Below are positions 5,816 to 6,904 of a stretch of 6,904 nucleotides of DNA, in pieces (the stretch's first letter is position 1; the number at the start of each line of letters is the position of its first letter). Source of the DNA: Alphaproteobacteria bacterium. Lineage in GTDB: Bacteria; Pseudomonadota; Alphaproteobacteria; Acetobacterales; Acetobacteraceae. Location: contig JAAFHD010000195.1 in the NCBI GenBank assembly GCA_013298245.1, positions 1 to 6,904 of the forward strand, read 5' to 3'. The notes under the pieces were generated by a model. That model saw only the letters and a program-made list of their open reading frames with translations, did not search any database and was not told the DNA's origin. Made by a program: the position numbers and the translations under genes.

Positions 5816-6904
5816 TCACCCGCGCCGCGCGCGTTCGGTTTCGGTCTTCAACTGCCCGCAGGCGGCCAGGATGTCCCGCCCGCGCGGCCGGCGCACCGGC
5901 GAGGAATAGCCCGCGCGCGACAGCACATCCGCGAAGGCCTGGATGGAGGCATGCGTGCTGGTTTCGTACTTGCTGCCGGGCCAGGGGTTGAACGGGATCA
6001 GGTTCACCTTGGCCGGAATGCCGCGCAGCAGGCGCGTCAGTTCCTGCGCCTCGGCCACGCTGTCATTGATGCCCTTCAGCATGACATATTCGAATGTGAT
6101 GCGCCGCGCGTTGGACGCGCCCGGATAACGCCGGCAGGCGGCGAGCAATTCCGCGATGGGATACTTGCGGTTCAGCGGCACCAATTCATCGCGCAGATCG
6201 TCGCGCACCGCGTGCAGCGACACGGCCAGGTTCACGCCCAATTCCTGCCCGCAGAGATCCATCACCGGCACCACGCCGCTGGTGGACAGCGTGATGCGCC
6301 GGCGCGACAGGGCGATGCCCTCATGGTCCATGATGATGATCAGCGCATCGCGGATGTTTTCGTAATTGTAGAGCGGTTCGCCCATGCCCATGACGACGAT
6401 GTTGGACAGGCGGCGGCCATCATCGTCGCCTGAGCCACCCTTGGGCGTTGGCCATTCGCCATAGCTGTCGCGTGCCGCCATGAACTGGCCGACGATTTCC
6501 GCAACACCCAGGTTGCGCACCAGTTTCTGGGTGCCGGTGTGGCAGAAGGAACAGGACAGCGTGCAACCCACCTGTGTGGAGATGCACAGCGCGCCGCGAT
6601 CATCCTCGGGGATATAGACGGTTTCCACCTGCTGCGCGTCGCGGAAGCGGAACAGCCATTTGCGGGTGCCATCGGTGCTGGTCTGTTCGGTGGCGACTTC
6701 GGGGCGGCCCACCACGAAGCGTTCGGCCAGCTTCGCCTGCATGGGCTTGGCGATGCTGTTCATCGCCGCGAAATCGCGCGCCCCCTGGTGATAAATCCAG
6801 TGCCAGAGCTGCTTGGCGCGGAAGGGCTTTTCGCCGATCGCGACCATCTCGGCGAGCAGTTCGGCGTGCGTCATGCCGACCAGTTCGCGCCGGCCATCGG
6901 GCAG
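5816..6904 (-). CDS. rlmN: Dual-specificity RNA methyltransferase RlmN, 5' end cut off
   Basis: RlmN is a cytoplasmic radical-SAM enzyme that methylates C2 of A2503 in 23S rRNA and of A37 in some tRNAs. Counting from the ATG at 6874, the cluster-binding CxxxCxxC is C104, C108, C111. C97 and C339 match the catalytic pair (C118 and C355 in E. coli), C339 lying in [21 protein letters not shown] at 163-174, the SAM-binding region, is intact. The N-terminal part has the family [13 protein letters not shown] (16-28). A polar insert [10 protein letters not shown] at about 146-155 precedes the GMGEP strand. The frame stays open for ten more codons to the window edge ([10 protein letters not shown]), which read like genuine RlmN sequence, so the true start is probably outside the window and 6874 is an internal Met. 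The stop at 5816-5818 is followed 52 bases later by the MFS start. Confidence 0.96.
   Translation of the reverse strand: MPDGRRELVGMTHAELLAEMVAIGEKPFRAKQLWHWIYHQGARDFAAMNSIAKPMQAKLAERFVVGRPEVATEQTSTDGTRKWLFRFRDAQQVETVYIPEDDRGALCISTQVGCTLSCSFCHTGTQKLVRNLGVAEIVGQFMAARDSYGEWPTPKGGSGDDDGRRLSNIVVMGMGEPLYNYENIRDALIIIMDHEGIALSRRRITLSTSGVVPVMDLCGQELGVNLAVSLHAVRDDLRDELVPLNRKYPIAELLAACRRYPGASNARRITFEYVMLKGINDSVAEAQELTRLLRGIPAKVNLIPFNPWPGSKYETSTHASIQAFADVLSRAGYSSPVRRPRGRDILAACGQLKTETERARRG

Overview
The window looks like ordinary chromosomal DNA from a high-GC alphaproteobacterium. An acetobacterium of the Roseomonas type is my best guess, from the strong G/C bias at third codon positions, the Atm1-type exporter close to the Novosphingobium protein, and the general style of the genes. 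That placement is inference, since no rRNA or other taxonomic marker is present. The window holds two gene clusters that converge on a short, AT-rich hairpin region near 1940-2010. I see no mobile element, CRISPR array, tRNA or rRNA, and no gene-free stretch longer than 100 bases.

The left cluster is on the + strand (1-1938). It opens with the C-terminal end of one PhnE-type permease and continues with a complete second PhnE-type permease that overlaps it by ATGA. Together they would form the membrane channel of a phosphonate/phosphite-type ABC importer whose ATPase and binding protein (PhnC, PhnD) would lie off the left edge. A SAM-dependent methyltransferase of unknown substrate follows 39 bases later and is probably co-transcribed. 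The cluster ends at a short hairpin with a T-run, which partly overlaps a larger 17-bp inverted repeat.

The right cluster is on the - strand and is read from 6904 down to 2016. Its order is rlmN (5' end cut by the window edge), an MFS transporter, an Atm1/ABCB7-type ABC exporter, a soluble 82-residue protein of unknown function and a 93-residue membrane protein of unknown function. Gaps are 48-78 bases with no convincing internal terminator, so one transcription unit is possible. RlmN is an Fe-S (radical SAM) rRNA and tRNA methyltransferase, and Atm1-type exporters are linked to Fe-S/glutathione homeostasis. Their proximity is suggestive but may be chance.

I found no new biological system. 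The observations most worth checking are a predicted RNA structure that buries the MFS start codon and whose distal arm lies next to the rlmN stop codon, and the AT-rich composite hairpin between the convergent clusters, which could be a copy of a dispersed element.
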